Positions 33,244 to 41,835 of a stretch of 64,000 nucleotides of DNA are shown piece by piece. Positions within the stretch are counted from its first letter, which is position 1. Each line of letters begins with the position of its first letter. The DNA comes from Actinoplanes couchii (GTDB lineage Bacteria > Actinomycetota > Actinomycetes > Mycobacteriales > Micromonosporaceae), in NCBI RefSeq assembly GCF_016862075.1, contig NZ_BOMG01000064.1:248001-312000 (forward strand). Reading direction: 5' to 3'. Made by a program: the position numbers and the translations under genes. Below the pieces are notes generated by a model that worked only from the letters and a program-made list of their open reading frames with translations, was not told the origin of the DNA and did no database searches.

Positions 33244-34464
33244 ATGACGTCCCCCGCCGAGCCCGACCAATTGGTGGTCGCCCAGCAGCATCTGCGCCCG
33301 CTGGTGACCGCGCTGACCGAGGCCGACTGCCGTTACGAGACCCTCGAAGTCAACAGAGACCTCGACCTCGCCCTGGTCAAACTGCCCGAACCGGAACAGG
33401 CAGCCCGCAACCTGCTCCTCTGGTCCCGGCAGCAGGGCCCGTCCACGGCCGACACGACACTCGACCGGATCCTGTACGGCCTGCGCACCGGGTTCGCGCA
33501 CCGCTACTTCGGCTGGACCCCCCAACTGGGCAAGAACCGCTACGTCGGCCGGATCCACGGACGGGCCGGTGACGACGTCGCCGGCGCCGGCGAGGTCTCG
33601 CACGGTGGCGGCGGGGCGCCCGTCGCGATCGCGAAACCGGCCTGGGCCAGCGACCGCCAGACCGCCGAACCCTCCGGGGTGACGGTCGGGCTCATCGACA
33701 CCGAGATGGTCAACCACGACTACCTGGCCGGCGGCTGGACCGGCGCGCCACCACCGGCCTGCGACGGCGAACCGTGCACCGCCGAGGAGGGACACGCCAC
33801 GTTCATCACCGGCCTGATCCGCCGCTACGCCCCGGCCGCCACGGTGCGCGTCTATCCCGTACTCGAGGAGAACGGTGACGGCAACGCCTGGAACGCCGCC
33901 AAACGCATCGTGCAGGCGGGACGCGACGGGGTGGACGAACTGAACCTGTCCTTCGTCTGTCACACCGACGACGGTGACGGCCCGCTGGTGCTGGCCGCCG
34001 CGCTGAGCAAACTCGGCGACACCGTCGTGGTGGCGGCGGCCGGCAATCACGGCCATCTCCCGGACGGCAGGGAGTACCTTCCGGCCTTCCCGGCGGCGTT
34101 CCCGAACGTCATCGCGGTCGGCGCGCAGGGCGCCCCGTTCAGCGCGAAAGGTCCGTGGATCACCGTCATCGCACCGGGGAGCGACCTGGAGAGCACCTAC
34201 CTCACCGGTCCCGTCTCAGTCTGGGAGGACCCCGACGGTCCCGGCCCGCACCCACCGGTCCGGGTCGTGAAAACCTTCAGCGGGTACGCCCGATGGAGCG
34301 GGACGTCGTTCGCGGCCGCCTTGGTCAGCGCCGCGATCGCCGCCCGCACCGTCCCCGGCCGGCGCACCGCCACCGAGGCCGCCGACGAACTCCTCGGCTC
34401 GGCGCTGTCCCAGGGGGAACCGGCCCGGCTGACACTCGACAGCCGGGATCCGGTCCTGGTCTGA
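33244..34464 (+). CDS. S8 (subtilisin-like) serine protease, cytoplasmic
   Basis: 406 aa. The catalytic triad is complete: Asp152 in VGLIDTEM, His184 in EEGHATFITG and Ser355 in WSGTSFAAA, with oxyanion Asn268 in AAAGNHG. There is no signal peptide and no recognisable secretion prodomain; the first 130 residues are a separate helical region, so the protease probably works inside the cell. It faces the CHAT gene head-to-head and the patatin gene tail-to-tail (10 bases). Such neighbouring suggests a regulated proteolytic response rather than nutrition. Confidence 0.9.
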   Translation: MTSPAEPDQLVVAQQHLRPLVTALTEADCRYETLEVNRDLDLALVKLPEPEQAARNLLLWSRQQGPSTADTTLDRILYGLRTGFAHRYFGWTPQLGKNRYVGRIHGRAGDDVAGAGEVSHGGGGAPVAIAKPAWASDRQTAEPSGVTVGLIDTEMVNHDYLAGGWTGAPPPACDGEPCTAEEGHATFITGLIRRYAPAATVRVYPVLEENGDGNAWNAAKRIVQAGRDGVDELNLSFVCHTDDGDGPLVLAAALSKLGDTVVVAAAGNHGHLPDGREYLPAFPAAFPNVIAVGAQGAPFSAKGPWITVIAPGSDLESTYLTGPVSVWEDPDGPGPHPPVRVVKTFSGYARWSGTSFAAALVSAAIAARTVPGRRTATEAADELLGSALSQGEPARLTLDSRDPVLV

Positions 34465-34474
34465 GCTGTCCGGT

Positions 34475-35497
34475 TCAGTTCACCGCCGCCGACGGCGAAC
34501 GCCGGAACCGGCTCTTGTACGCCTCGAAATCCCACGCCGGCCGCCGCTCGTCCCCCTCCAGGAACAGGGCGGCGGCCCGTCGTCCGTTCTCGAACAACCG
34601 CAACGAGTCGGCCGGGCTCAGGCCGAAGTCGGTGGCGTTCACCCCGGTGGTGTCCACCACGATCGTCCGGGCGACCACCTCGGGCCGGCACGTCTGCAGC
34701 CGGTCGTAGAAGCCGGTCATCGTGGACAGCATCGCCCGGGACAGCGTGACCACGCCGCCGATCCGGTTCACCCGCATCGCCGCCGGGTCACCGGACAGCT
34801 TGATGCCGATGGTGGGCCACCGCGGTTCGATGTCGTGCCGGTCGAAGACGCTGATCGGGAAGTTCGACAGCATGCCCCCGTCGACCAGCCACGCCTGTCC
34901 CCCGGTCACCCGGTCCGGGCAGCGGGCCGGCCGGAAGAAGAACGGGATCGCCGACGACGCCCGGACCGCGTCGGCCACCGGCGTCTCGTTCGGGTCGACC
35001 CCGAACCGGGCCCGGTACTCCCACGGCAGCTTCACCAGCCGCCCCTGGGACAGGTCGGAGACCATCGCGACGAACCGGAAACGCCGGTCCGGGTCGTCCT
35101 GCAACTCCGGCGCCGCGTCCACGTCGTCCAGCGGAAGATCAGCGAAGGTACGCACGCCGGCCTCCTGCAGACACTCGGCCACCCAGGAGCGCAACCGGTC
35201 CCCCTTGCACCAGCCCTTGTGCACCAGCACCGCCGTGCAGGCGCCCACCGGACCGAACCGGGCGTAGAACGGCGGATCCCGGAAGTCGCGGAGATGGAGA
35301 TCCTGCAGCATCTCGCGTAGCCGTCCGCCGGAGATCCCGGCGGCGACCAGGCTGCCCACCAGTGAACCGGCCGACGTTCCGGCCACCCGGCGGAAGCGGT
35401 AGCCGCGTTCCTCCAGCATCGACACGGCACCGGCCAGCGCGATGCCCTTGACTCCGCCGCCCTCCAGGACGAGATCGGCGTTGAGCTCGTTGTTCAT
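34475..35497 (-). CDS. Patatin-like phospholipase
   Basis: 340 aa. Oxyanion loop GGGVKG at residues 13-18, nucleophile elbow GTSAG with Ser42, and Asp206 in VDGGMLSNFPI: the complete Ser-Asp dyad of patatin lipases. No signal peptide, so it would act on the cell's own membrane lipids if released from control. Patatins are frequent effectors in bacterial conflict systems (for example in CBASS), which fits the protease neighbours; the link here is inference. It is divergent from the metzincin gene, with an inverted repeat in between. Confidence 0.88.
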   Translation of the reverse strand: MNNELNADLVLEGGGVKGIALAGAVSMLEERGYRFRRVAGTSAGSLVGSLVAAGISGGRLREMLQDLHLRDFRDPPFYARFGPVGACTAVLVHKGWCKGDRLRSWVAECLQEAGVRTFADLPLDDVDAAPELQDDPDRRFRFVAMVSDLSQGRLVKLPWEYRARFGVDPNETPVADAVRASSAIPFFFRPARCPDRVTGGQAWLVDGGMLSNFPISVFDRHDIEPRWPTIGIKLSGDPAAMRVNRIGGVVTLSRAMLSTMTGFYDRLQTCRPEVVARTIVVDTTGVNATDFGLSPADSLRLFENGRRAAALFLEGDERRPAWDFEAYKSRFRRSPSAAVN

Positions 35498-35563
35498 GAC
35501 TACTCCGTTCTCCGCGGCGCCCGGTAGGCGTACGCCACGGTGATCAGAGTCTGAACCACATGT

Positions 35564-35584
35564 CCGAAATACCGGTTATTTCGG
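35564..35584. promoter_or_regulatory. Inverted repeat between patatin and metzincin genes
   Basis: CCGAAATA (35564-35571) and TATTTCGG (35577-35584) are exact inverted copies with a 5-base spacer. The site lies in the divergent gap, 66 bases from the patatin start and 70 from the metzincin start, and looks like a shared operator. Confidence 0.5.
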
Positions 35585-35654
35585 TGTATCAGCGCGCCAC
35601 CTCGGTGGATCCGACTCCCGTACCACCCGATCAGCAACGACCGAGGGAACAGCC

Positions 35655-37433
35655 ATGACCATCACCGCGCCCGCCTCCACCGTCCGCACCCTGCGCAGCG
35701 GCGTGTACACCCACCGCGCCACCGCCGAGGAACTCCGCATCGACGTCGACGGGCCACATCCCACCGTCAGCGGCACCACCCCCGGCCGGCTCACCTGGAT
35801 CGCCCCGGTGACCTGGGACGACACCCGGCAGGGCTGGGCCGGGCGGATCGAGTACCGCGACGGCGGCACCGGCGCCGCCGCACACGTCCTGGTCACCCCG
35901 GCCGGTGAGGTGACGTTCTCCGGCTGCGGCACCCGGCCCACCACCCGGCGCTTCGTGTTCACCCGGTCCGCGTTCCGCACGGTCGGCATCGAGTTCGACA
36001 CCGTCGAGGGCGCCACCGCGGTCACCGACTTCTCCCTGCGGTCCCACCCCAACCGTCCCGCCGGACTGCCCGACCGGACCCTCACCATCGAGGACGTCTT
36101 CACCGCCCAGGGCATCGCGATGAAGCGCACCGGCGGCGGCGACGTCATCCCGGTCTCCGGCGCCGGAGACGACAGCACCTGGTCGGACATCGAACTACAC
36201 GACGCGATGACCGCCCACTGGTCCCGCTGGGCCGACACACCCCAGTGGCAGGTGTGGACCCTGTTCGCCGGACGGCACGACGAGGGCCCGGCACTGGGCG
36301 GCATCATGTTCGACGGCATCGGCGCCGCCCAGCGCCAGGGCTGCGCCGTCTTCGGCGACTCGTTCATCGCCGAACCCCCACCCGGTGACCCGAACGCCGC
36401 AGCAGCCGTCCGCCGCATGCGGTTCTGGACCGCCGTACACGAGATCGGGCACTGCTTCAACCTGGCCCACTCGTGGCAGAAGCCGCTCGGCCGATCCTGG
36501 ATCCCGCTGCGGGTCGACCCCGAAGCCCGCAGCTTCATGAACTACCCGTATGCCGTCGACGGCGGCGCCGAGGCGTTCTTCAGCGACTTCGACTACCGGT
36601 TCAGCGACGAGGAACTGCTGTTCCTGCGGCACGCGCCGGAACACCTGGTCCAGATGGGCGCGGCACCCTGGTTCGACCGGCACGGCTTCGAGCAGGCACG
36701 GCGGGCTTCCGCACGTACGCTCGAACTGGGTTTGCGGGTCCGCCGAGCCGAACCGGCGTTCGCCGCACTGGAACCGGTCGTGGTCGAGGTCTCCCTCACC
36801 AACACGTCACCGCTCCCGCAGACCGTCGACCGCAACGTGCTCGCCGGCGAGGGCCTGACCGTGCTGATCGAGGGCGACGGACGCGAACCGCGGCAGTGGG
36901 TGCCGTTCGCCCGCTACTGCCACCGGCCCGACCCGGTCGTCCTGCAGCCCGGCGAGTCACTGTCCACGTCGGTGTTCCCGTGGGCCGGCCGCAACGGCTT
37001 CGACCTGGCCGAGCCGGGCCGATACTCGCTGTACGCGGCCCTGGCGACACCGTCCGGGGACGTACTGTCGGCACCACTGCGCCTGGAGATCCGGCCACCG
37101 GCGGACCGGCAGACCGACCGGCTCGCAGGCGACGTGCTCACCGAGGGCGTGGGCCGGGTGCTGGCGTTCGGCGGCAGCCGGGGCGGATCGGCATCCCTCG
37201 ACCGGGCCAACGACGTGCTGTCCGAGGTGGCGGCCCGGATGCCGGCCTCCCGGATCGGGGTGCACGCGGCGGCCGCCCTGGGCAGGGTCGCCGCACGGCC
37301 GGGCCGGGTCCTGACAGCCGACCGCCGGTTCCGGGTCGTCGAGGCCGACCCGACGGCCGCGCAGGCCCTGCTGACCACCGCTTACGCGAACCCGGAGCGG
37401 GCCGCGGAGACCCTGGGCCGCAATCGTCTTTGA
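35655..37433 (+). CDS. Cytoplasmic metzincin-like zinc protease
   Basis: 592 aa with no signal peptide. The zinc site HEIGHCFNLAH (residues 262-272) follows the metzincin pattern HExxHxxGxxH, but Asn replaces the usual Gly. A Met-turn candidate SFMNYPYA follows at about 293-300. The N-terminal 150 residues are beta-rich. After the catalytic part comes a beta-sandwich-like region (VVEVSLTNTSPLPQTVDRNV), then a helical C-terminus. It lies beside the CHAT, S8 and patatin genes and may be part of the same regulated set. Family not known to me. Confidence 0.75.
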   Translation: MTITAPASTVRTLRSGVYTHRATAEELRIDVDGPHPTVSGTTPGRLTWIAPVTWDDTRQGWAGRIEYRDGGTGAAAHVLVTPAGEVTFSGCGTRPTTRRFVFTRSAFRTVGIEFDTVEGATAVTDFSLRSHPNRPAGLPDRTLTIEDVFTAQGIAMKRTGGGDVIPVSGAGDDSTWSDIELHDAMTAHWSRWADTPQWQVWTLFAGRHDEGPALGGIMFDGIGAAQRQGCAVFGDSFIAEPPPGDPNAAAAVRRMRFWTAVHEIGHCFNLAHSWQKPLGRSWIPLRVDPEARSFMNYPYAVDGGAEAFFSDFDYRFSDEELLFLRHAPEHLVQMGAAPWFDRHGFEQARRASARTLELGLRVRRAEPAFAALEPVVVEVSLTNTSPLPQTVDRNVLAGEGLTVLIEGDGREPRQWVPFARYCHRPDPVVLQPGESLSTSVFPWAGRNGFDLAEPGRYSLYAALATPSGDVLSAPLRLEIRPPADRQTDRLAGDVLTEGVGRVLAFGGSRGGSASLDRANDVLSEVAARMPASRIGVHAAAALGRVAARPGRVLTADRRFRVVEADPTAAQALLTTAYANPERAAETLGRNRL

Positions 37434-37549
37434 CCGCCCACGGCAGGCCGGTGGTGTCGGCGGCGGCCCCCGTCACGAGTCCTATAAAAGAAATCAGAGA
37501 GACGAGAGAACAGAATCCGATTTCTGGTACGGGGGCCGGCCGGACGTAA

Positions 37550-37978
37550 TCAGTAGGTGTAGTAGTAGGACGCCCCGCCGGCTTTGTCGGTGGTGCCCTG
37601 GGCGGCGAAACCGATTCCCGTCCTGCCGTTGTAGAACGTCTCCTGGCCGTTCTGGCCGCGCTGACCGACCGTGAAGGTGTTCTCGCTGGTGTTGAAGTGG
37701 CCGACCATCCAGATCAGGGCCGGGGTGCTGCCACTGGGCATCGGCCCCCACCAGCAGTCGGCGCCCGCGTCGAGGGTGGGACTGAGCCGCTGGTAGCCGG
37801 ACCCGACGGTGTATTCCAGGTGGACGCGGTAGTTACCCCACGGGCAGAGCTGAATCCAGCCGTCCCTGATCGTCGACGCCGCGGCCGGAACCGCGGTGAC
37901 CACCGAAAAGCCCGCGGTGACCCCGAGAGCCACCAGCGGGGCAACGATCCGCCGAGTCAGATCCTTGACATTTCTCAT
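37550..37978 (-). CDS. Small secreted protein, unknown function
   Basis: About 142 aa from the ATG at 37978 (MRNVKDLTRRIVAPLVALGV); an ATG 24 bases earlier is possible and closer to GGAAGG. Sec signal with cleavage near AAAS. The mature domain is Gly/Tyr/Trp-rich with two Cys (IQLCPWGNYRVHLEY, DAGADCWWGPMPSG) and ends in YYYTY. It resembles small actinomycete extracellular proteins but no family is recognised. It is preceded by a 117-base gap in which I see no clear hairpin. Confidence 0.7.
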   Translation of the reverse strand: MRNVKDLTRRIVAPLVALGVTAGFSVVTAVPAAASTIRDGWIQLCPWGNYRVHLEYTVGSGYQRLSPTLDAGADCWWGPMPSGSTPALIWMVGHFNTSENTFTVGQRGQNGQETFYNGRTGIGFAAQGTTDKAGGASYYYTY

Positions 37979-38132
37979 GCGAGGCAAACAACCTTCCATC
38001 ATTCACCCGAGGCGATTCCCCCGGGCACGACATCGATGCTCGCATTCCGCCGTGGACCGGAACTGTATTTCCCGACATCGATATAAAGACCGTATCCAGT
38101 GACGACTCCGGGCCCCGCCTAGGCTGGACAGC

Positions 38133-38924
38133 GTGCTGAACATCGAACTGAACGGGCGGGTGCCGTCGGACGTCGCCGACATCCAGCGGCTGGCGACCGC
38201 GGGATACGGGCACTACACCTCGATGCAGGTGCGGGGCCGGGCGGTCCGCGGTCTGGCGCTGCACCTGGCCCGATTGTCCGACGGCAACGAGGAGTTCTTC
38301 GACTTCCGGATGGGCATCGACGACGAACAGCGGCTGCTCGGGTTGATCCGGCACGCGCTCGGCGACGAGACCGACGCCTCGGTCCGGGTCGGGTTCGTGC
38401 CGTCCGCCACCGGCGGGGCGGCCCCGGACATCCTGGTCTCGGTGAGTGCTCCGGTGGACGACACCGCTGGCCGGCCGCTACGTGTCCGGACCGACGACTA
38501 TCAGCGGGACTGGCCGGCGCACAAACACGCGGCGACGATGGGATTGACGTACGCCGTGCGCCGGGCTCGTCTGGCCGGCTACGACGACGCGCTCTTCGTC
38601 GGCCGGGAAGGCCTGATCAGCGAGGGCACATCGTGGAACGTGGCGTTCTACGACGGCGACCAGGTGATCTGGCCGGACGCGCCGATGCTCAAGGGCGTGA
38701 CCATGGTGCTGCTGCAGCTGGCGCTCTCCATGAACGGAACGCCGTGGACCATCCGCCCGGTCGACGCGATCGAGCTGCCGCTGCTGACCGGCGCGGCAGC
38801 CGTCAACTCGATCTGCCCGGCCCAGCCCGTCACCAGCATCGACACCGTCCCCTTCCCGGCCACCGACAAGCTGACCTCACTACTGCGGGACGCCTGGGAA
38901 ACGGTCCCGTTCGACGACCTCTGA
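38133..38924 (+). CDS. Class IV aminotransferase (branched-chain/ADC-lyase type), intact copy
   Basis: 263 aa from a GTG. The PLP lysine is Lys131 in HKHAATMGLTY; ISEGTSWNVAF is the glutamate/asparagine signature of fold-type IV enzymes. It could be an aminotransferase or aminodeoxychorismate lyase-like enzyme. A second copy at 53719-54111 is almost identical in its 3' half but has lost the lysine by deletion. The gene normally converges with and overlaps a LysR gene by about 45 bases; here only the LysR tail is left. Confidence 0.85.
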   Translation: MLNIELNGRVPSDVADIQRLATAGYGHYTSMQVRGRAVRGLALHLARLSDGNEEFFDFRMGIDDEQRLLGLIRHALGDETDASVRVGFVPSATGGAAPDILVSVSAPVDDTAGRPLRVRTDDYQRDWPAHKHAATMGLTYAVRRARLAGYDDALFVGREGLISEGTSWNVAFYDGDQVIWPDAPMLKGVTMVLLQLALSMNGTPWTIRPVDAIELPLLTGAAAVNSICPAQPVTSIDTVPFPATDKLTSLLRDAWETVPFDDL

Positions 38925-38948
38925 GCACAGCCGGTACGCGAAATCCCT
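38880..38948 (-). pseudogene. Tail of a LysR gene, cut off near the IS3 remnant
   Basis: Minus-strand codons read RDFAYRLCSEVVERDRFPG VPQ and stop at 38880. This is the C-terminus of the intact LysR protein encoded at 54064-54957 (RDFAYRLSSEVVERDRFPG). Homology ends at about 38948, just before the IS3-type element, so the rest of this LysR gene was lost with the insertion. Confidence 0.85.
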
Positions 38949-39729
38949 GGCAGCCTGCACGGTCCCGCCCCGGGTTTGATGGAGACATCCAAGCCTGGGA
39001 GAAGACTCAGCTGTTCCGGCACCGAAGAAGTACCCCGATGAGCTGCGTGAGCGTGCGACCCGGTTGGCGGTTGAGGCCCGCCGAGATCCGGGATCTGCGG
39101 TCGGGGCGATCAAGCGGATCGCCGACCAGTTCGGGAGACACGCCGGCACAGATCGCATCGTCGACCTACTACTCCGCCAAGACCCGTCCCGCCTCGGCCT
39201 GAACGGTGCGTGATGACGAGCTGACCGACACGATCGAACGGATTCACCAGGACAACTACGGCGTCTGCGGCGCCCGCAAGATCTGGCACAAGTTACACCG
39301 CCGGGCATACCCGTGTCCCGCTGTACCGTCGAGCGGCTGATGCGAGCATGTGGGCTGCGTGGGCTGCTGCGCGACAAGTCGCCGCGCACGACCCGGCCGG
39401 CCGCCGAGACCGACCGGCGTTCGTCCTCGACGTGTGCTCCCGCATGATCGCCGGCTGGCAGATGGCCGTGTGGCGCCGCGAGAATCAAGGCGCTGAACTG
39501 GGCGGACTCATCCACCACTCGGACCAGGGCGCCCAATATCGAGCGATTCGCCACACCCGGAGACTCGGCGAGGCCGGCGGCGTCGCCCCGGTCGGATCGA
39601 AGGGCGACTTCTTCGACAACGCGATGACCGAGGCGTTCAACTCCCCGTTCAAGGCCGAACTCGTCCGCAACAGAGGATCCTGGCGCGGCCTCGACGATCT
39701 GGAGATGGCCACCGTCGAGTACATCGACT

Positions 39730-40644
39730 GAGCCATTTTCATCGTGACGGCGCAGGTCACGGTGGGTGTTGACGGTGAGAGTCGACAAAGGACGAGGCTC
39801 CCGGTAAGACAGCAGTCGACCAAGATCCGATGCCCCAACCGGGAGCCTCGCTGTGCTGTCTTACCCCGCCGCGATTCCGTTGTCCACTCGCAGCCTGAAC
39901 CACCTCGCCGGCCTCATCCGGGCCCGCCGCGACCAGTGCAGGTCCCGGTGGCGGCGCCTCGACCCCGGCCGGCAAGCACTGCTCGCCCTGGCACACCTGC
40001 GCAACGGCGACACCCTGACCCGTCTGGCCTGCGGTTTCGAGATCGGCGTGACCACCGCCTGGCGGTACGTCCGCGAGGCCATAGACCTCCTCGCGGCCAC
40101 CGCCGACGACCTCGAAGCGGCGATGGCCAGGATCCGGCTGCTCGCGTATGTGATTCTCGACGGCACCTTGATCCCGATCGACCGGGTCGCCGACCAGAAG
40201 CCCTACTACTCGGGCAAACATCGTCGACACGGCGTGAACATGCAGGTTATTGCCGACGCGGCAGGGCGGCTCATCTGGGTGTCGGCAGCGCTGCCCGGCG
40301 CCGTTCATGACCTGACCGCAGCCCGCACCCACGCCATCATCCAGGTGTTGACCAGCGCGAAGGTGATGACGTTCGCTGACAAGGCCTACCAAGGAGCCCG
40401 CGGCAGCATCCGGACGCCGTTCAAACGGCACCGCTACCGGCCGAAACTCAACCCCTGGCAGAAGAAGGTCAACCGGGCTCACGCCCGGATCCGCGCCATC
40501 GGCGAACGCGCCAACGCCACCCTTAAGACCTGGAAGATCCTGACGAAACTCCGCTGCAGCCCACATCGCGCAACCGCGATCGTGCAAGCCATCCTCGCGC
40601 TCCATCACGTGGAGTACCCGGCCTACTCAGGATGAAAATGGCTC
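39730..40644 (+). mobile_element. Complete IS5-family element (ISL2-like), 915 bp
   Basis: Terminal inverted repeats are exact for 14 bases (GAGCCATTTTCATC at 39730; its complement ends at 40644). The flanks carry a 3-base target duplication ACT (39727-39729 and 40645-40647), of the ANT form reported for the ISL2 group. Removing the element restores the codons EYIDWYNN of the host IS3 gene. It appears intact and possibly still mobile. Confidence 0.92.
39853..40635 (+). CDS. IS5-family DDE transposase
   Basis: 260 aa from a GTG. Helix-turn-helix region near residues 55-75 (TLTRLACGFEIGVTTAWRYV). DDE acids: Asp in VILDGTLIPID, Asp in GAVHDLTAA and Glu in IGERANATLKTW, typical of the DDE_Tnp_4/IS5 (ISL2) type. 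It fills the element from near the left end to 9 bases before the right end. No frameshift is seen. Confidence 0.9.
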   Translation: MLSYPAAIPLSTRSLNHLAGLIRARRDQCRSRWRRLDPGRQALLALAHLRNGDTLTRLACGFEIGVTTAWRYVREAIDLLAATADDLEAAMARIRLLAYVILDGTLIPIDRVADQKPYYSGKHRRHGVNMQVIADAAGRLIWVSAALPGAVHDLTAARTHAIIQVLTSAKVMTFADKAYQGARGSIRTPFKRHRYRPKLNPWQKKVNRAHARIRAIGERANATLKTWKILTKLRCSPHRATAIVQAILALHHVEYPAYSG

Positions 40645-40745
40645 ACTGGTACAACAACCGACGCATGCATGGCGAACACGAGGCATTACCCGCGACGACC
40701 CACCCGGTCACCGCACCCTGGAAACCAACTAACCAGCTCTCCATT

Positions 40746-41378
40746 CTATTTTTCGGGAATGTCGGCCAGCATGTAACGGATGTATTCGCGGTTTGCATTC
40801 ATCCGGATCGCGACGTCGATGACCGGCTGCGGACTGTTCAATTTCATCAGACTCACGAGCAGTGCCTCGCCCTGTGCCCGGTGCGCCTGCACGCCCTCAC
40901 GGAGCACACTGTCGAACGCCACGCCGCGTTTCGTGGTCGCGTCAGCGAGTTGCTCCGGCGTCACCATCCCGGGCATCGGCATGCCGAGATGCGGGTTCTC
41001 GGCGGGCAGCCCGGCCTCGGCGTGCAGTTGCCGCAGGTCGGCCAGCTCGGCCTCGAATCGGCCCACCAGGTCGACAGAAAGCGCCTTGAGCTGCGTGTTC
41101 GCGCCGTGTTCGGTGGCCAGCGCGAGCAGCGGGAGGATCTGCTCGTTCATCGCGATGTTCACCTCGATCCACGCGTTGTCGGTCGTCGAAAAGGCGACCG
41201 GGGACGCGCCGGCCGGAGAAGAGGTGCCGGGCAGGGTGGGCCCGCTGGGCGCGGGAGCACCGGCCGAGGCGGATGAACCGGGCGGGGACGACGAGGGCGG
41301 GCCTGCGCAGCCGGCCAACCCGATCGAGAGGCCGACGGACAGGCCGGCTGCGAGAAATACCCGTTGATGGGGAAACAC
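40746..41378 (-). CDS. DUF305-like lipoprotein
   Basis: About 210 aa from a GTG at 41378; a start at 41459 would place 27 odd residues before the signal. Signal peptide VFPHQRVFLAAGLSVGLSIG with lipobox GLAGC, then a Ser/Pro/Gly-rich spacer. A helical domain follows (WIEVNIAMNEQILPLLALA, GMVTPEQLADATTKRGVAFD). The second half resembles DUF305/DUF4142 proteins, but their HH metal motif is replaced by QAHRAQ. It acts outside the cell, anchored to the membrane; function unknown. A LacI-type palindrome lies 85 bases upstream. Confidence 0.7.
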   Translation of the reverse strand: MFPHQRVFLAAGLSVGLSIGLAGCAGPPSSSPPGSSASAGAPAPSGPTLPGTSSPAGASPVAFSTTDNAWIEVNIAMNEQILPLLALATEHGANTQLKALSVDLVGRFEAELADLRQLHAEAGLPAENPHLGMPMPGMVTPEQLADATTKRGVAFDSVLREGVQAHRAQGEALLVSLMKLNSPQPVIDVAIRMNANREYIRYMLADIPEK

Positions 41379-41462
41379 CCGCGCAGTCTCCAGTTCCTGA
41401 TCCGGCGATGTCAATGCTTTCCATTGGCGATCAGCAACTTGGGCGAAACAATCACCCAACTT

Positions 41463-41476
41463 GGAAAGCGCTTTCC
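41463..41476. promoter_or_regulatory. LacI-type operator palindrome
   Basis: GGAAAGCGCTTTCC is a perfect 14-bp palindrome with the central AAGCGCTT of LacI/CebR-family operators. It lies upstream of the DUF305-like gene. Similar cores appear at 41712-41725 and 41779-41792 before the GH16 gene. Confidence 0.7.
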
Positions 41477-41628
41477 CGAATTGGTGCGATCATGAGTAAA
41501 GGGCCGCCCCGTCCTCGCCTCGCTGCGGGAGTGCGACGCCCGGGCCGCCGCCGACGCGGTCGATCGGCCCGCGCGATCGGCTACCCGCTCGGGGTGTTCG
41601 GCGTCCACCGAGGCCGAAACACGTGAAC

Positions 41629-41660
41629 GGCGCCCGTAGGTTCCGGAACCTACGGGCGCC
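41629..41660. terminator. 32-nt perfect palindrome, probable terminator
   Basis: GGCGCCCGTAGGTTCC (41629-41644) is followed at once by its exact reverse complement. The RNA would form a very strong stem followed by TTGCC. It separates the DUF305-like promoter region from the GH16 promoter. Other than the operators, promoter and this stem, I see no supported gene in 41379-41835. Confidence 0.55.
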
Positions 41661-41711
41661 TTGCCACACCCACACCCCACTGACCTGGGTCTATGCCTGT
41701 GGAAGTCGACG

Positions 41712-41792
41712 AGAAAGCGCTTCACCGATGTTTCCACTGCATTGACAGCGTTTTACGGCCGGTTCACAGTGACTTTCAAGAGAGCGCTTTCA
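41712..41792 (+). promoter_or_regulatory. Promoter of the GH16 gene flanked by two LacI-type boxes
   Basis: Boxes centred at 41718/41719 (AGAAAGCGCTTCAC) and 41785/41786 (AGAGAGCGCTTTCA) share the AGCGCTT core. Between them lies TTGACA (41742-41747), a consensus -35, with CACAGT 17 bases on as a weak -10. This layout fits repression by the LacI-family protein encoded at 44839, released by a glucan-derived sugar. Confidence 0.65.
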
Positions 41793-41835
41793 CAGCTCCG
41801 TCCGCGCTGTGAAACATCCCCGAGGAGTCCTCGCC

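Larger units (their letters stand above)
39209..40733 (+). pseudogene. IS3 OrfB transposase, broken into pieces
   Basis: Three pieces in different frames: RDDELTDTIERIHQDNYGV, then VSRCTVERLMRACGLRGLLR, then a run to VEYID that holds two of the DDE acids (HHSDQG, and the Glu in TEAFNS). The IS5-type element splits the codon series after Asp: VEYID / WYNNRRMHGEH. The protein cannot be made. Confidence 0.8.
38967..40745. mobile_element. Degenerate IS3-family element, interrupted by an IS5-type element
   Basis: The left part reads PAPKKYPDELRERATRLAVE (start of an IS3 OrfA), then jumps to STYYSAKTRPASA and RDDELTDTIERIHQDNYGV (middle of OrfB). The DDE core follows with LIHHSDQGAQY and SKGDFFDNAMTEAFNS. 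The end (YNNRRMHGEHEALPATTHP) lies beyond 40645. There are internal deletions and frameshifts. The terminal repeats share only ATGGAGA in this state, so the outer limits are approximate. Confidence 0.8.

Noticed and set aside
30589..34464. Very long plus-strand open frame over the CHAT gene
   Set aside because: It is the antisense shadow of the CHAT gene up to 33171 and only becomes real coding at 33244, where the S8 gene starts. Low stop frequency comes from high GC.
41492..41626. Small plus-strand frame ending just before the 32-nt palindrome
   Set aside because: The 44 residues are arginine-rich and low in complexity, and no ribosome site or family was seen, so I did not list it as a gene.
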